Shown: positions 18,555-28,305, counted from the stretch's first letter. The stretch: 64,000 nt of DNA from Salipiger pentaromativorans (GCF_024721115.1 NZ_JAMDHK010000023.1:1-64000), one strand, 5' to 3'. Numbers and translations: made by a program. Notes: generated from the letters alone by a model not told the origin.

Positions 18555-20095
18555 TGGGCCCGAAAGACCCGGCGCGGGACGAGACCGTCCTGCGCCTTTC
18601 CGGCATCACCAAGCGCTTCGGCGCGCTTGTCGCCAATGATGAGATCAGCTTTGCGCTGGCGAAGGGCGAGGTCGTGGCGCTTTTGGGCGAGAACGGCGCC
18701 GGGAAGACCACGCTGATGAACATCCTCTTCGGCCATTACACCGCCGATGAAGGCACGGTGGAGGTGTTCGGCGCGCCGCTGCCGCCGGGCCAGCCCGGCG
18801 CGGCGCTGGCGGCGGGCGTGGGCATGGTGCATCAGCATTTCACCCTGGCCGACAACATGACCGTGCTGGAAAACATCCAGCTCGGCACCGAGCCGCTCTG
18901 GAGGCTCGGCCTGGGCCGGAGCGCGGCGCGGCGGCGGGTGGCGCGGCTGGCGCAGGATTTCGGGCTTGCGGTCGACCCGGACGCGCGGGTCGGCACGCTT
19001 TCGGTGGGCGAGCGGCAGCGGGTGGAGATCCTCAAGGCGCTCTATCGCGAGGCGCGGATTCTCATTCTCGACGAGCCGACGGCGGTGCTGACCCCGCAGG
19101 AGGCGGAGGCGCTTTTCGAGACGCTGCGGAAGATGGTGGCGCAGGGGCTGTCGGTGATCTTCATCTCGCACAAGCTGCATGAGGTCATGGCGATCTCGTC
19201 GCGCGTGCTGGTTCTGCGGCACGGGCGGCTGGTGGGCGAGGTGGCGACGCGCGACACCGACCGGCACGCGCTTGCAACGCTGATGGTGGGCGCCGAGATC
19301 GCCGCGCCAGAGCCGACCCAGGCGCGGCCCGGCGCAGTGCTGATGACGCTCGACCGGGTCGAGACGCCGCCCCGGGGCAACCGGCCCGGGCTGAGAGGCG
19401 TCGATCTGGCGCTGAGAGCAGGGCAGATCCTGGGGCTGGCCGGCGTGTCGGGCAATGGGCAGGGCGCGCTGGCCGATCTGATCTCGGGGCTTGAGGGCCC
19501 GATTGCCGGACGGCTGCGGGTGGGCGAGGCAGAGGTCACCCGCTGGAGCCCGCGCGCGGCGCTGGCCGCAGGAGTGGGCCGCATCCCGGAGGACCGGCAC
19601 AAGACCGGCACCATCGCCGATTTCACCCTGACCGAAAACGCGGTGCTGGAGAGCTACGCCCGGCCCCCAACCGCAAATCACGGCTGGATGAACTGGCGCG
19701 CGGCACGCGAGGCGGCGCAGGAGATCATCGCGAAATACGACGTGCGCTGCCCGGGGCCGGAAACCCGCATCCGGCTGCTGTCGGGCGGCAATATGCAAAA
19801 GCTGATCCTCGGCCGTGTGCTCGAGGCCGCGCCACGGATCATTCTCGCCAACCAGCCGGTGCGGGGGCTCGACATCGGCGCGGTCACCTATGTGCAGGAA
19901 CAATTGATCGCCGCGCGCAACGCGGGCGCGGCGGTGCTGCTGATCTCCGAGGATCTCGACGAGATCCTGACGCTCTCGGATGTGATCCGCGTCATCTCGG
20001 ACGGGCGGCTGTCGCCGGAATTCGCGCGCGGCGAAAAAACCGCCGCCGAGCTGGGCCAGTGGATGGCCGGACAGGGGTTCGACCATGCCGCCTGA
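18554..20095 (+). CDS. nucleoside ABC transporter, dual ATP-binding subunit
   Basis: A RbsA/YufO-like protein of 513 residues with two ABC domains in one chain. Domain 1 has a full Walker A (GENGAGKTT, res ~45-53), signature LSVGERQRVE and Walker B LILDEPTAVLTP. Domain 2 has a degenerate P-loop (GVSGNGQGALADLISG), signature LSGGNMQKL and ILANQPVRGLD, where Asn replaces the usual catalytic acidic pair, as is normal for this family. It energises uptake through the two following permeases. The start overlaps the BMP stop (TGATG). Confidence 0.93.
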   Translation: MGPKDPARDETVLRLSGITKRFGALVANDEISFALAKGEVVALLGENGAGKTTLMNILFGHYTADEGTVEVFGAPLPPGQPGAALAAGVGMVHQHFTLADNMTVLENIQLGTEPLWRLGLGRSAARRRVARLAQDFGLAVDPDARVGTLSVGERQRVEILKALYREARILILDEPTAVLTPQEAEALFETLRKMVAQGLSVIFISHKLHEVMAISSRVLVLRHGRLVGEVATRDTDRHALATLMVGAEIAAPEPTQARPGAVLMTLDRVETPPRGNRPGLRGVDLALRAGQILGLAGVSGNGQGALADLISGLEGPIAGRLRVGEAEVTRWSPRAALAAGVGRIPEDRHKTGTIADFTLTENAVLESYARPPTANHGWMNWRAAREAAQEIIAKYDVRCPGPETRIRLLSGGNMQKLILGRVLEAAPRIILANQPVRGLDIGAVTYVQEQLIAARNAGAAVLLISEDLDEILTLSDVIRVISDGRLSPEFARGEKTAAELGQWMAGQGFDHAA

Positions 20096-20101
20096 CGCCC
20101 T

Positions 20102-20125
20102 GTCTTCTTCTCTTTCCAAATACGC
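20102..20125 (+). repeat. dispersed intergenic repeat, copy 6
   Basis: Core GTCTTCTTCTCTTT-CCAAATACGC beginning 6 nt after the ABC ATPase stop, inside the nucleoside operon. It occupies the 95-nt gap before the first permease, so operon mRNA contains it. Confidence 0.7.
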
Positions 20126-20190
20126 ACCGCTGCCCTCTGCGTCCGCTTGCGACGGTCGGGCAGAGGCGACATCGATACGGGCCCCCGGCC

Positions 20191-21237
20191 ATGCGGCTTG
20201 AACCGATCGCCGCCCCCTCCCATGCGCGCACGCTGGGCCTGCCGGCGCTCGCCATCGCCGCGACGGTTCTGGTCGCGGCCCTGCTCGCGGCACTGGCCGG
20301 AGCCAATCCGCTGCAGACCTTCGGCCTCATCGTCAAAGGTGCTGTGGGCTCGAAATTCGCCACGCTGGAAACGCTGAACCGCGCCACGCCACTGATCTTC
20401 ACCGGGCTCGCCGTCGCGGTCGCCTTCCGCGCCAAGCTCTGGAACATCGGCGCCGAGGCGCAGCTTTATGCGGGTGCGCTGGTCACCGTGCTGATCGGCA
20501 CGCAGATGGGTCTGCCGGGGCCCCTGGCGCTCCCGATCATGGCGCTGGCGGCGGTGCTCGCGGGGGCGTTGACGCTCCTTGGCCCGGTGCTGCTCAAGAC
20601 GCGGCTGGGGGTGGACGAGGTGGTGACCACCTTGCTGCTGAATTTCATCATGGCGCTGTTCATCTCCTACCTGCTCGAAGGCCCGCTGAAAGACCCGATG
20701 GGCATGGGTTGGCCGAAATCCCCCGCCCTGCCCCGCGACGCGCGGCTGCCGCGCATTGTCGAGGGGCTGCGGCTGCATTGGGGCTTTGCCCTGGCGCTGA
20801 TCTGCGCGGCAGGCGTCTGGCTGATCCAGACCCGCACCACGCTCGGCTACGAGATCCGCGCCGTGGGGCAAAATCCGCAGGCGGCGCGTTTCGCAGGCAT
20901 CCCCGTGGGACGGGTTCTGGTGAAGACCGCGCTCATTTCGGGCGGGCTGGCGGCACTGGCGGGGTTCTCGGAAGTGGCGGGGCTCAAGGGCAACCTGACC
21001 TCCGATCTGTCGCCCGGCTTCGGCTACACGGGCATCATCGTTGCCATGCTGGCGCTGCTGCATCCGCTGGGCGTGGTGGTCTCGGCGCTCTTCGTGGCGG
21101 GGATCTTTGTCGGCGCCGACAGCATGTCGCGCGCCGCCGAGGTGCCGACCTATATCGCCGACATCCTGCTTGCCGCAGCCCTGCTCTTCATGGTGCTGGC
21201 GATCCTGCTCACGCGGTTCCGAGTGGTGCGGGGATGA
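20191..21237 (+). CDS. nucleoside ABC transporter permease 1
   Basis: An inner-membrane permease of 348 residues with ~8-10 hydrophobic segments, of the branched-chain-type (BPD_transp_2) fold used by BMP-dependent nucleoside transporters. Typical stretches are NRATPLIFTGLAVAVAFRAKLWNIGAEAQLYAGA, LGVDEVVTTLLLNFI and GYEIRAVGQNPQAARFAGI. ATG at 20191. The stop overlaps the second permease start (ATGA). Confidence 0.92.
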   Translation: MRLEPIAAPSHARTLGLPALAIAATVLVAALLAALAGANPLQTFGLIVKGAVGSKFATLETLNRATPLIFTGLAVAVAFRAKLWNIGAEAQLYAGALVTVLIGTQMGLPGPLALPIMALAAVLAGALTLLGPVLLKTRLGVDEVVTTLLLNFIMALFISYLLEGPLKDPMGMGWPKSPALPRDARLPRIVEGLRLHWGFALALICAAGVWLIQTRTTLGYEIRAVGQNPQAARFAGIPVGRVLVKTALISGGLAALAGFSEVAGLKGNLTSDLSPGFGYTGIIVAMLALLHPLGVVVSALFVAGIFVGADSMSRAAEVPTYIADILLAAALLFMVLAILLTRFRVVRG

Positions 21238-22181
21238 GCGAGCTGGTCGATATTCTGATCTCGGCCAGTTTCTGGGCCGCCGTGCTGCGCATCGCCGCGC
21301 CGCTGATCTTCGCCACCATGGGCGAGCTGATCTGCGAGCGTGCGGGCGTGCTGAACCTCGGGATCGAGGGGATCATGGTCTTTGGCGCCTTCGCGGGCTG
21401 GGTCACGGTCTATGCAGGGGGCGGGCTCTGGGCCGGGGTCGCCGTGGCAATGCTGGCGGGCATGGGCTTCGGCGCGGTGCATGCGCTGCTGACCGTGCCC
21501 TTCGGCCTCTCGCAGCATGTGGTGGGGCTGGGGATCACCATGCTTGCCACCGCCTCGGCCTATTACGCCTATCGTCTGGCGCTGCCCGAGGTCACCAACC
21601 CGCCGCGGATCGAGCCCTTTCAGCCGCTGCACATCCCCGGCCTTTCCGACCTGCCCTGGCTGGGCGAGGCGCTGTTTTCCCAGACCGCGCTGAGCTGGGC
21701 GGGCTTTGCCTGCGTCGCGCTCACCGCGCTGGTGCTTTACCGCACGCCGCTGGGCCTCGCCTTGCGCGCCGCCGGAGAGAACCCGCAGGCGGTCGAGGCG
21801 CAGGGGCTCTCGGTCGCGGCGCTGCGCATGGGGGCGGTGATCGTGGGCTCGGGGCTGATGGCGGTGGGCGGGGCATTCCTCACCATGTCGGCCTTTTCGA
21901 GCTTCTTCTTCGAGATGGTGAACGGGCGCGGCTGGATCTGCATTGCGCTGGTGGTCTTCGGCGCCTGGAAGCCGGGCAAGGCGCTGCTGGGCGCGCTGCT
22001 CTTCGCCGGGTTCGATGCGCTTCAGGTGCGGCTGCAACAGACCGGGCTGGGGCAGATCGTGCCCTATCAGGTCTTTCTGATGATCCCCTATCTTCTCTCC
22101 ATCCTGGCGCTTATCCTGATGTCGCGCCGGGCCCAGGTGCCCGCCGCGCTCATGACCCCCTTCAACCGCGGAGAGCGCTGA
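21234..22181 (+). CDS. nucleoside ABC transporter permease 2
   Basis: The second permease, 315 residues with ~8 membrane segments, pairing with the preceding subunit to form the heterodimeric channel. Family stretches: RIAAPLIFATMGELICERAGVLNLGIEGIM, FGLSQHVVGLGITMLATA, GLALRAAGENPQAVEAQGL and VNGRGWICIALVVFGAWKPG. Overlaps both neighbours by 1-4 nt. Confidence 0.92.
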   Translation: MSELVDILISASFWAAVLRIAAPLIFATMGELICERAGVLNLGIEGIMVFGAFAGWVTVYAGGGLWAGVAVAMLAGMGFGAVHALLTVPFGLSQHVVGLGITMLATASAYYAYRLALPEVTNPPRIEPFQPLHIPGLSDLPWLGEALFSQTALSWAGFACVALTALVLYRTPLGLALRAAGENPQAVEAQGLSVAALRMGAVIVGSGLMAVGGAFLTMSAFSSFFFEMVNGRGWICIALVVFGAWKPGKALLGALLFAGFDALQVRLQQTGLGQIVPYQVFLMIPYLLSILALILMSRRAQVPAALMTPFNRGER

Positions 22182-23470
22182 TGGCCAGCTTCGACATCCT
22201 CGTCACGGGCGGTACCCAGCCCGACGGCACCGTCAAGGACATCGGTATCGCGGGCGACAGGATCGCCGCCATGGGCGATCTGACCGGCGCCGAGGCGGGC
22301 ACGGTGATCGACGCCACGGGCGATCTGGTCTCGCCGCCCTTCGTCGATCCGCATTTCCACATGGACGCGACGCTGAGCTACGGCACACCGCGCATCAATG
22401 CCTCCGGCACGCTGCTGGAAGGCATCGCACTCTGGGGCGAGCTGAAGCAGATCGCCACGGTCGAGGAGATGGTGGAGCGCGCGCTCGCCTATTGCGACTG
22501 GGCGGTGAGCATGGGGCTCTTGGCGGTGCGCTCGCATGTCGACACCTGCGACGACGACCTGAAGGGTGTCGAGGCGCTGCTGCATGTGCGCGAGGTGGTG
22601 AAACCCTATCTCGACCTGCAACTTGTGGCTTTCCCGCAGGACGGGTTCTACCGCGACCCGACGGCCAGGGCGAACACGCTGCGGGCGCTGGATATGGGCG
22701 TCGATGTGGTGGGCGGCATCCCGCATTTCGAGCGCACCATGAGCGACGGCGCCGCCTCGGTCCGCGAACTTTGCGAGATCGCCGCCGAGCGGGGATTGCT
22801 GGTCGATCTGCATTGCGACGAGACCGACGACCCGCTGTCGCGCCATATCGAGACGCTGGCCTACGAGACGCAGCGGCTGGGGCTTCAGGGCCGGGTGGCG
22901 GGCTCGCATCTGACCTCGATGCATTCGATGGACAATTACTACGTCTCCAAGCTGCTGCCGCTGATGGCCGAGGCGCAGGTGGCGGCGATCCCCAATCCGC
23001 TGATCAACATCACGCTTCAGGGGCGCCACGACACCTATCCCAAGCGGCGCGGGCTGACGCGGGTGAAGGAGATGCAGAGCTACGGCATTTCGGTCGGCTG
23101 GGGACAGGATTGCGTGCGCGATCCGTGGTATTCGCTGGGCACGGCGGACATGCTGGATGTGGCCTTCATGGGTCTGCATGTGGCGCAGATGACCGCGCCC
23201 GAGGAGATGCAGCGCTGCTTCCAGATGGTGACCGAGGAGAACGCGAAGATCATGCACCTTGACGACTACGGTCTGGCACCGGGCAAGCAGGCTTCGCTGG
23301 TGGTGCTGGATGCGGGCTCGGCCATCGAGGCGCTGCGGCTGCGGCCCGACCGGCTTTGCGTGATCTCCAAGGGGCAGGTCGTGTCGCAGCAGGCGCGGAA
23401 CGATGCGCGGCTGACATTGCCCGGACGCCCGGACAGCGTGCGGCGGCGCCACAAGATCGCCGAAGGCTAA
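22181..23470 (+). CDS. codA: cytosine deaminase-type amidohydrolase
   Basis: An amidohydrolase-superfamily deaminase of 429 residues. Metal-binding motifs are PPFVDPHFHMDATLSY (HxH, res ~60-75) and VDLHCDETDDP, with VGWGQDCVRDPWY providing the late Asp. The overall pattern matches CodA, which converts cytosine to uracil and ammonia; related enzymes act on other N-heterocycles such as isoguanine or creatinine. It ends the nucleoside-uptake operon (TGATG overlap with permease 2), consistent with salvage of imported nucleobases. Cytoplasmic. Confidence 0.82.
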   Translation: MASFDILVTGGTQPDGTVKDIGIAGDRIAAMGDLTGAEAGTVIDATGDLVSPPFVDPHFHMDATLSYGTPRINASGTLLEGIALWGELKQIATVEEMVERALAYCDWAVSMGLLAVRSHVDTCDDDLKGVEALLHVREVVKPYLDLQLVAFPQDGFYRDPTARANTLRALDMGVDVVGGIPHFERTMSDGAASVRELCEIAAERGLLVDLHCDETDDPLSRHIETLAYETQRLGLQGRVAGSHLTSMHSMDNYYVSKLLPLMAEAQVAAIPNPLINITLQGRHDTYPKRRGLTRVKEMQSYGISVGWGQDCVRDPWYSLGTADMLDVAFMGLHVAQMTAPEEMQRCFQMVTEENAKIMHLDDYGLAPGKQASLVVLDAGSAIEALRLRPDRLCVISKGQVVSQQARNDARLTLPGRPDSVRRRHKIAEG

Positions 23471-23522
23471 ACCGCCGCCGCCCCAGTGACGGGCAAGAGG
23501 CCGCCATGGCGCGGCCCCTTTG

Positions 23523-23548
23523 CCTTTCATCTTTCTCCAAATACTCGC
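23523..23548 (+). repeat. dispersed intergenic repeat, copy 7 (CTTTCATC type)
   Basis: Reads CCTTTCATCTTTCTCC-AAATACTCGC, 52 nt after the codA stop, between the convergent codA and smc genes. Confidence 0.7.
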
Positions 23549-23640
23549 TTCTGGCCGATCGCAACAGGCGGGACAGCCGGCTCAGACGACACGGCCACCC
23601 CACCTTCGCCCGGTCCCCGGATACCGGCGAGGGCCCCGCC

Positions 23641-26600
23641 TCAGGCCACCATCTTCTCGGCCTTCTTGAGATCGACGGAAACGAGCTGGGACACCCCCTG
23701 CTCCTGCATGGTCACGCCAAACAGCCGATCCATCCGCGCCATGGTCACCGCGTGGTGGGTGATGATCAGGAACCGCGTCTCGGTGCGGCGGCACATCTCG
23801 TCGAGCAGATCGCAGAACCGCGTCACATTGGCATCGTCGAGCGGCGCGTCCACCTCGTCCAGCACGCAGATCGGCGCCGGGTTCGCCAGGAACACCGCAA
23901 AAATCAGCGCCAGCGCGGTCAGCGTCTGTTCTCCGCCCGAGAGCAGCGACAGGGTCGAGAGCTTCTTGCCCGGCGGCTGGCACATGATCTCCAGACCAGC
24001 CTCCAGCGGGTCGTCGCTTTCGACCATCACCAGATTGGCCTCGCCGCCGTTGAACAGATGGGTGAAGAGCATCGAGAAATTGCTGTTCACCTGCTCGAAG
24101 GCGGTCAGCAGCCGCTCGCGCCCCTCGCGGTTCAGGCTCGCGATGCCCGAGCGGAGCGTCTTGATCGCCTCTTCCAGATCCTGCTTTTCCGACACCAGCG
24201 TGTCGTGCTCTTCCTGCACCTCCTTGGCGTCCTCCTCGGCGCGCAGGTTCACCGCCCCCAGCGCGTCGCGCTGGCGCTTGAGCCGGTTCACCTCGGCCTC
24301 GATCTGCTCGGAGCCCGGCATCTCGTCGGGCGCGGCGCCCAGCCGTTCCAGCAGCTTGGCAGGCGTGGTTTCCTGCTCGTCCTGAATCCGCTCGGCGGCA
24401 TAGTCCACCGTCTCGCGCGCCGCCTCGACCCGCGCTTCCGCCCGTGCCCGCGCCTCGCGCGCCTCCGAGGCCGCGCGTTCCGCGTCCCGTTCCGCCCCGA
24501 TGGCCTCGCGCAGCGCGCTTTCCGCCCCCGAAAGCTTGTCGGCGGCGGCGGCCTTGCGGGCCTCGGCCGTGGCAATCGCCTGGCTCAGCTCGTCACGCTT
24601 GGCGGCCAGCTCCGCGGGCGCCGAGGAGGCCTCTTTCAGCTCGACCTCGGCACTCGTCTTGCGCTCGGCGAGTTCGGCGCTGCGTTTCTCGGCGGTCTCC
24701 AGCCGGTGGCGCCAGCCCGACAGCTCTTTGGTCACCTGCTGCGACCGTGCCTTGCGGGCATCGCCCTCGCGGCGCAGCTCGTCATGAGCCGAGCGCTTGG
24801 CCATCATGGTCATGCGCGATGCCTCGACGGTCAGCTTGATGTCCTCGACCTCGGCACGGGCGCTGTCGAGATCGCCCAGTTCCGCCACCGCGCGCTCCGC
24901 CTCGATCACCTGCTTGCGGGCGCCCGTCGCCTCGTCCTCGTGGCGCGTCACCGTCATGGACAGGCTTTCCAGCTTGCCCTCGGCCATGTTGCGGTCGGCC
25001 TCGGCGCGGTTCATCGCGCGGGTGGCCTCGTTCAGCCGCTGATCGGCCTCGCGCCGCGCCTCGCGCGCCGCCTTGTCCGCCAGGGTCAGCTCGGCCAGGC
25101 GCGCCACCAGCGCCTCATGCGCCGAGCGCATCCCATCGACCCGCGCCGTCGCCCGCGCCATCTCCTGCTTGAGCGCCTCAAGACGGTTCAGCTGTTCAAG
25201 CCGCAGCGCCGCCGCCGAGGGCGCATCCTCGGCCCAGGCGCGGTAGCCGTCCCAGCGCCAGAGATCGCCCTCGAGGCTGACCAGACGCTGCCCCGGTTTC
25301 AGAAGCGGTTGCAGCCGCGGGCCGTCATCGGCCTCGACCAACCCGATCTGCCCCATGCGCCGCGTCAGCACATCGGGCACCGAGACATGCAGCGTCAGCG
25401 CCGTGACCCCCTCGGGCAGCGGCTGATCCGCCGTGTAGGGCGGCAGCACGGTCCAGCCCGTGGGCCCGTCGAAATCGACCTCGGGCGCGCGCAGATCGTC
25501 GGCCAACGCCGCCCCCAGCGCCTTTTCGAACCCCTGTTCCACCTGAAGCCGGTCGAGGATCTGCCCGCCTTCCGCCGTGTCGCGATCGAGCAGCCGGGCC
25601 AGAGCGGTCACCTCGGCGCGCAGCGCGTTGAACTCGCCCTCGGCCTCCGAGCGCTCTGCCCTTGCCTCGGCCTCGCGCGCCTGCGCGTCGGCGCGCGCCG
25701 CATCGGCATCGGTCAGCAGCTTCTCGGCGCGCTCGGCCGTAGCCTGCGCCGCATCGGTGCGGGCCTCGGCCGCAGTCATCGCCTCGGCGGCGCCCGCAAG
25801 CGTCTGCTTCGCCGCGGCCACCGCCTCGCGCGCACGCGCCGCCTCGCCCTCATGACGCTCCAGCGTCTTGCGCGAATCCGCCAGGAAACGGTGCGCCGAC
25901 TGATGCCGCGCCGCCAGCCGTGCCACATCCTCGGTGCGCTGTGCGAGATCCGCCTCGCGCGCCTGCAACAGCGATGCCGCCTCGCGCGCCACCTCGGCGG
26001 CCTCGGTCAGCCGGTCGTCATGGCCCTCGCCCGCCTTGGCAAGCTCGCGTGCCTCCCAGTCGAGCCTCTCGATGGTCTCGCCCGCGTCGCGGTTGAGCCC
26101 CGCCTCGCGCTCCATGTCCTTGCCCATCTGCTCGATCCGGCGGGTGAGCCCGGCGATGGTTTCCGCCGCGCGCTTTTCCTGATCGGCCAGCGTGTCGCGC
26201 TGCACCGACAGGCGCTGGAGGATCGCCGCCGCGATGGCCTCTTCCTCGCGCAAGGGGGGCAGCGCCTCTTCCTTGTCGGCCCGCAGCTTGACCGCGGCCC
26301 GCGCACCGCCTTCCGCCTGTGCCGCCGCCGTGACCTTTTCGCGATACCCGGCCTCGGCCTGCAACCGCGCCTCATCGGCCTCGCGCCAGCGGCGATAGAG
26401 CAGCATCCCCTCGGCGCGACGCAGCTCCTCTCCGATGGCCCGATACCGCGCGGCCTGCTTTGCCTGCCGTTCGAGCTGCGCAAGCTGCGTCGCGAGCTGC
26501 TCGATCACATCATCGACCCGCAGCAGGTTCGCCTCGGTGTTGTTCAGCTTCAGCTCGGCCTCGTGGCGACGCTGATAGAGCCCCGAGATGCCGGCGGCCT

Positions 26601-27096
26601 CTTCCAGAATGCGGCGGCGGTTCTTCGGCTTGGCGTTGATCAGCTCAGAAATCTGGCCCTGCCGCACCAGCGCCGGAGAATGCGCGCCGGTCGAGGCATC
26701 GGCAAAGAGCATCTGCACGTCCCGCGCCCGCACATCCTTGCCATTGGCCTTGTAAGCCGAGCCCACGTCACGGGTGATCCGCCGCACGACGTCGAGCTGG
26801 TCGCTGTCGTTGAACCCCGCCGGCGCGAGCCTGTCGGAATTGTCGATGGTCAGCGAGACCTCGGCAAAGTTGCGCGCCGGGCGCGTGGACGCGCCGGCAA
26901 AGATCACATCTTCCATCCCCGCGCCGCGCATCGCCTTGGCCCGGGTCTCGCCCATCACCCAGCGCAGCGCTTCCAGCAGGTTCGACTTGCCGCAACCGTT
27001 CGGCCCCACGACCCCCGTCAGCCCCTCGGCGATGACGAGGTCGGTGGGATCGACGAAGCTCTTGAACCCCGTCAGTCTGAGACGTGAAAAACGCAA
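23641..27096 (-). CDS. smc: chromosome segregation ATPase SMC
   Basis: The bacterial condensin core. Visible parts in order: Walker A GPNGCGKSNLLEALRWVMGE near the N-terminus, a long coiled coil, a hinge around the middle (VLPPYTADQPLPEGVTALTLHV...RRMGQIGLV), a second coiled coil, signature LSGGEQTLTALALIFAV and Walker B PICVLDEVDAPLDDAN. I prefer the TTG at 27096 (L-RFSRLRLTGFKSF becomes M-RFSRLRL), which gives 1151 residues as I recall for the family in this order. An in-frame ATG at 27150 would add 18 unconserved residues. A perfect DnaA box lies ~100 nt upstream. Confidence 0.95.
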   Translation of the reverse strand: MRFSRLRLTGFKSFVDPTDLVIAEGLTGVVGPNGCGKSNLLEALRWVMGETRAKAMRGAGMEDVIFAGASTRPARNFAEVSLTIDNSDRLAPAGFNDSDQLDVVRRITRDVGSAYKANGKDVRARDVQMLFADASTGAHSPALVRQGQISELINAKPKNRRRILEEAAGISGLYQRRHEAELKLNNTEANLLRVDDVIEQLATQLAQLERQAKQAARYRAIGEELRRAEGMLLYRRWREADEARLQAEAGYREKVTAAAQAEGGARAAVKLRADKEEALPPLREEEAIAAAILQRLSVQRDTLADQEKRAAETIAGLTRRIEQMGKDMEREAGLNRDAGETIERLDWEARELAKAGEGHDDRLTEAAEVAREAASLLQAREADLAQRTEDVARLAARHQSAHRFLADSRKTLERHEGEAARAREAVAAAKQTLAGAAEAMTAAEARTDAAQATAERAEKLLTDADAARADAQAREAEARAERSEAEGEFNALRAEVTALARLLDRDTAEGGQILDRLQVEQGFEKALGAALADDLRAPEVDFDGPTGWTVLPPYTADQPLPEGVTALTLHVSVPDVLTRRMGQIGLVEADDGPRLQPLLKPGQRLVSLEGDLWRWDGYRAWAEDAPSAAALRLEQLNRLEALKQEMARATARVDGMRSAHEALVARLAELTLADKAAREARREADQRLNEATRAMNRAEADRNMAEGKLESLSMTVTRHEDEATGARKQVIEAERAVAELGDLDSARAEVEDIKLTVEASRMTMMAKRSAHDELRREGDARKARSQQVTKELSGWRHRLETAEKRSAELAERKTSAEVELKEASSAPAELAAKRDELSQAIATAEARKAAAADKLSGAESALREAIGAERDAERAASEAREARARAEARVEAARETVDYAAERIQDEQETTPAKLLERLGAAPDEMPGSEQIEAEVNRLKRQRDALGAVNLRAEEDAKEVQEEHDTLVSEKQDLEEAIKTLRSGIASLNREGRERLLTAFEQVNSNFSMLFTHLFNGGEANLVMVESDDPLEAGLEIMCQPPGKKLSTLSLLSGGEQTLTALALIFAVFLANPAPICVLDEVDAPLDDANVTRFCDLLDEMCRRTETRFLIITHHAVTMARMDRLFGVTMQEQGVSQLVSVDLKKAEKMVA

Positions 27097-27191
27097 ATTC
27101 GGCGGCCCTGATTCCGGTTTGTCCTGAAGTGTGAGGTCTGCGCCGGGCACGAGTCAAATGCTTTGCGCTGGATATGGACACTCACGCGCCA

Positions 27192-27200
27192 TTATCCACA
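27192..27200. promoter_or_regulatory. DnaA box (TTATCCACA)
   Basis: An exact match to the consensus DnaA-binding 9-mer in the region between the divergent smc and GNAT genes. A single box suggests DnaA-linked transcriptional control of smc rather than an origin. Could be chance. Confidence 0.4.
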
Positions 27201-27285
27201 ACATATTGCGATAATTCGCAGGAAACCGAGGCTTGACGGAGCGCATGTTAGCGCGTTTCATCTTTCGACCAGCCAGGAGCCGCCG

Positions 27286-27744
27286 ATGCCGCTTGCCATT
27301 CATCCCGTTTCGCCCCGCGATCCGCGCGCCATGGCCCTGCTGTCCGAGAGCCATGCGCTGATGAACGCGCTCTTCCCGGCGGAAGAGAACCATTATCTCG
27401 ACATCGACGCGCTATGCGACGAGGGCATCACGCTATTCGGCGCCGAGGAAAGCGGTGAGCTTCTGGGCTGCGCGGCACTGGCCCGGCGCGACGGGTATGG
27501 CGAGGTGAAATCCATGTTCGTGGCACCCGAGGCGCGGGGGATCGGGGTCGCCCGCCGGCTGCTGGCGCATCTGGAACGCGCGGCGCAAACCGAGGGGCTG
27601 CCGATCCTGCGGCTTGAGACGGGCGACCGGCTGGCCGCCGCGGTCGCGCTTTACGAACGCCAGGGCTATACCCGGCGCCCGCCCTTCGGCGCCTATGAGG
27701 CCAACACCTCGAGCCTGTTCTACGAGAAGCCGGTCAGCGCCTGA
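27286..27744 (+). CDS. GNAT family N-acetyltransferase
   Basis: A 152-residue acetyl-CoA-dependent acetyltransferase. The A motif is KSMFVAPEARGIGVARRLLAHLERAA (V-x-P-x-x-R-G-x-G pattern), followed by LPILRLETGDRLAAAVALYERQGYTRRPPFGAY typical of YedL/PhnO-like enzymes. ATG at 27286 has AGGAG upstream. Substrate unknown. It is divergent from smc. Confidence 0.85.
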   Translation: MPLAIHPVSPRDPRAMALLSESHALMNALFPAEENHYLDIDALCDEGITLFGAEESGELLGCAALARRDGYGEVKSMFVAPEARGIGVARRLLAHLERAAQTEGLPILRLETGDRLAAAVALYERQGYTRRPPFGAYEANTSSLFYEKPVSA

Positions 27745-27809
27745 CACGGGGCCGGATCGCGCCCGCAACCGGGCGACGGATCGGCCGCGACCGTGCTCGA
27801 TACCCGGTC

Positions 27810-28208
27810 TCAATACTCGGTACAGTCCATCGACGCGCTTCCGCCCAGCCGGTCGGAATAATAGGCCCCGAAGATCTCGCAAGAGACCATCCGGCGGCGC
27901 GGCTGTTTCGGCGCCGGCTCGCCTTTGCAGGAAAGCCCCATCACCATCATTGCGGGATCGCCCGTCACCCACATCGGTTCGCAGCCCGTTTCCAGGAATA
28001 CCGCGCGTTTCGCCCGCGCCGCGATCGGATCGAACCGGGCAGGAAATTCCGGGCTGGTCCGGATCACCTCGGCCATCCGGTCGCGAACCCGAATCGTAAA
28101 GCGCGATCCCTCGATCTCGCGTTTGACGGGCGGCACGCCGCGAAACCCGGGGCCGGCCATGTCGCAGGCCACCGCCAGAAGAAGCGCCAGGAAGGTTACA
28201 TGTCTCAT
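27810..28208 (-). CDS. small putative lipoprotein
   Basis: A 132-residue protein with a lipoprotein signal: MRHVTFLALLLAVAC, lipobox LAVA-C at res ~12-15, Asp at +2 (CDMAG). The mature part has four more cysteines (GCEPMW, SCKGEP, SCEIF, DCTEY) and a basic region. Family not recognised. The ATG at 28208 lies 24 nt from a CtrA-like box. Confidence 0.6.
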   Translation of the reverse strand: MRHVTFLALLLAVACDMAGPGFRGVPPVKREIEGSRFTIRVRDRMAEVIRTSPEFPARFDPIAARAKRAVFLETGCEPMWVTGDPAMMVMGLSCKGEPAPKQPRRRMVSCEIFGAYYSDRLGGSASMDCTEY

Positions 28209-28231
28209 GGCTCCACTAACGCCGATCAAGG

Positions 28232-28246
28232 TTAATCACGGGTTAA
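28232..28246. promoter_or_regulatory. CtrA-like box TTAA-N7-TTAA
   Basis: TTAA-TCACGGG-TTAA matches the full CtrA recognition pattern of alphaproteobacteria. It lies just upstream of the lipoprotein gene and ~90 nt before the divergent membrane-protein gene. Only the pattern supports the call. Confidence 0.4.
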
Positions 28247-28305
28247 GAGCGCCGGGGGGACAGGCTGTCGCAGGGGCTTTACATGCTAAATTCGGAATGT
28301 ATGAT

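Noticed and set aside
23356..27087. Plus-strand ORF of 1243 codons opposite smc
   Set aside because: Shadow of the smc gene, whose Walker motifs and coiled coils are unmistakable; the Arg/Leu-rich product has no domain.
27192..27200. Replication origin near smc
   Set aside because: A single DnaA box without AT-rich unwinding region, dnaA or other boxes is not enough.
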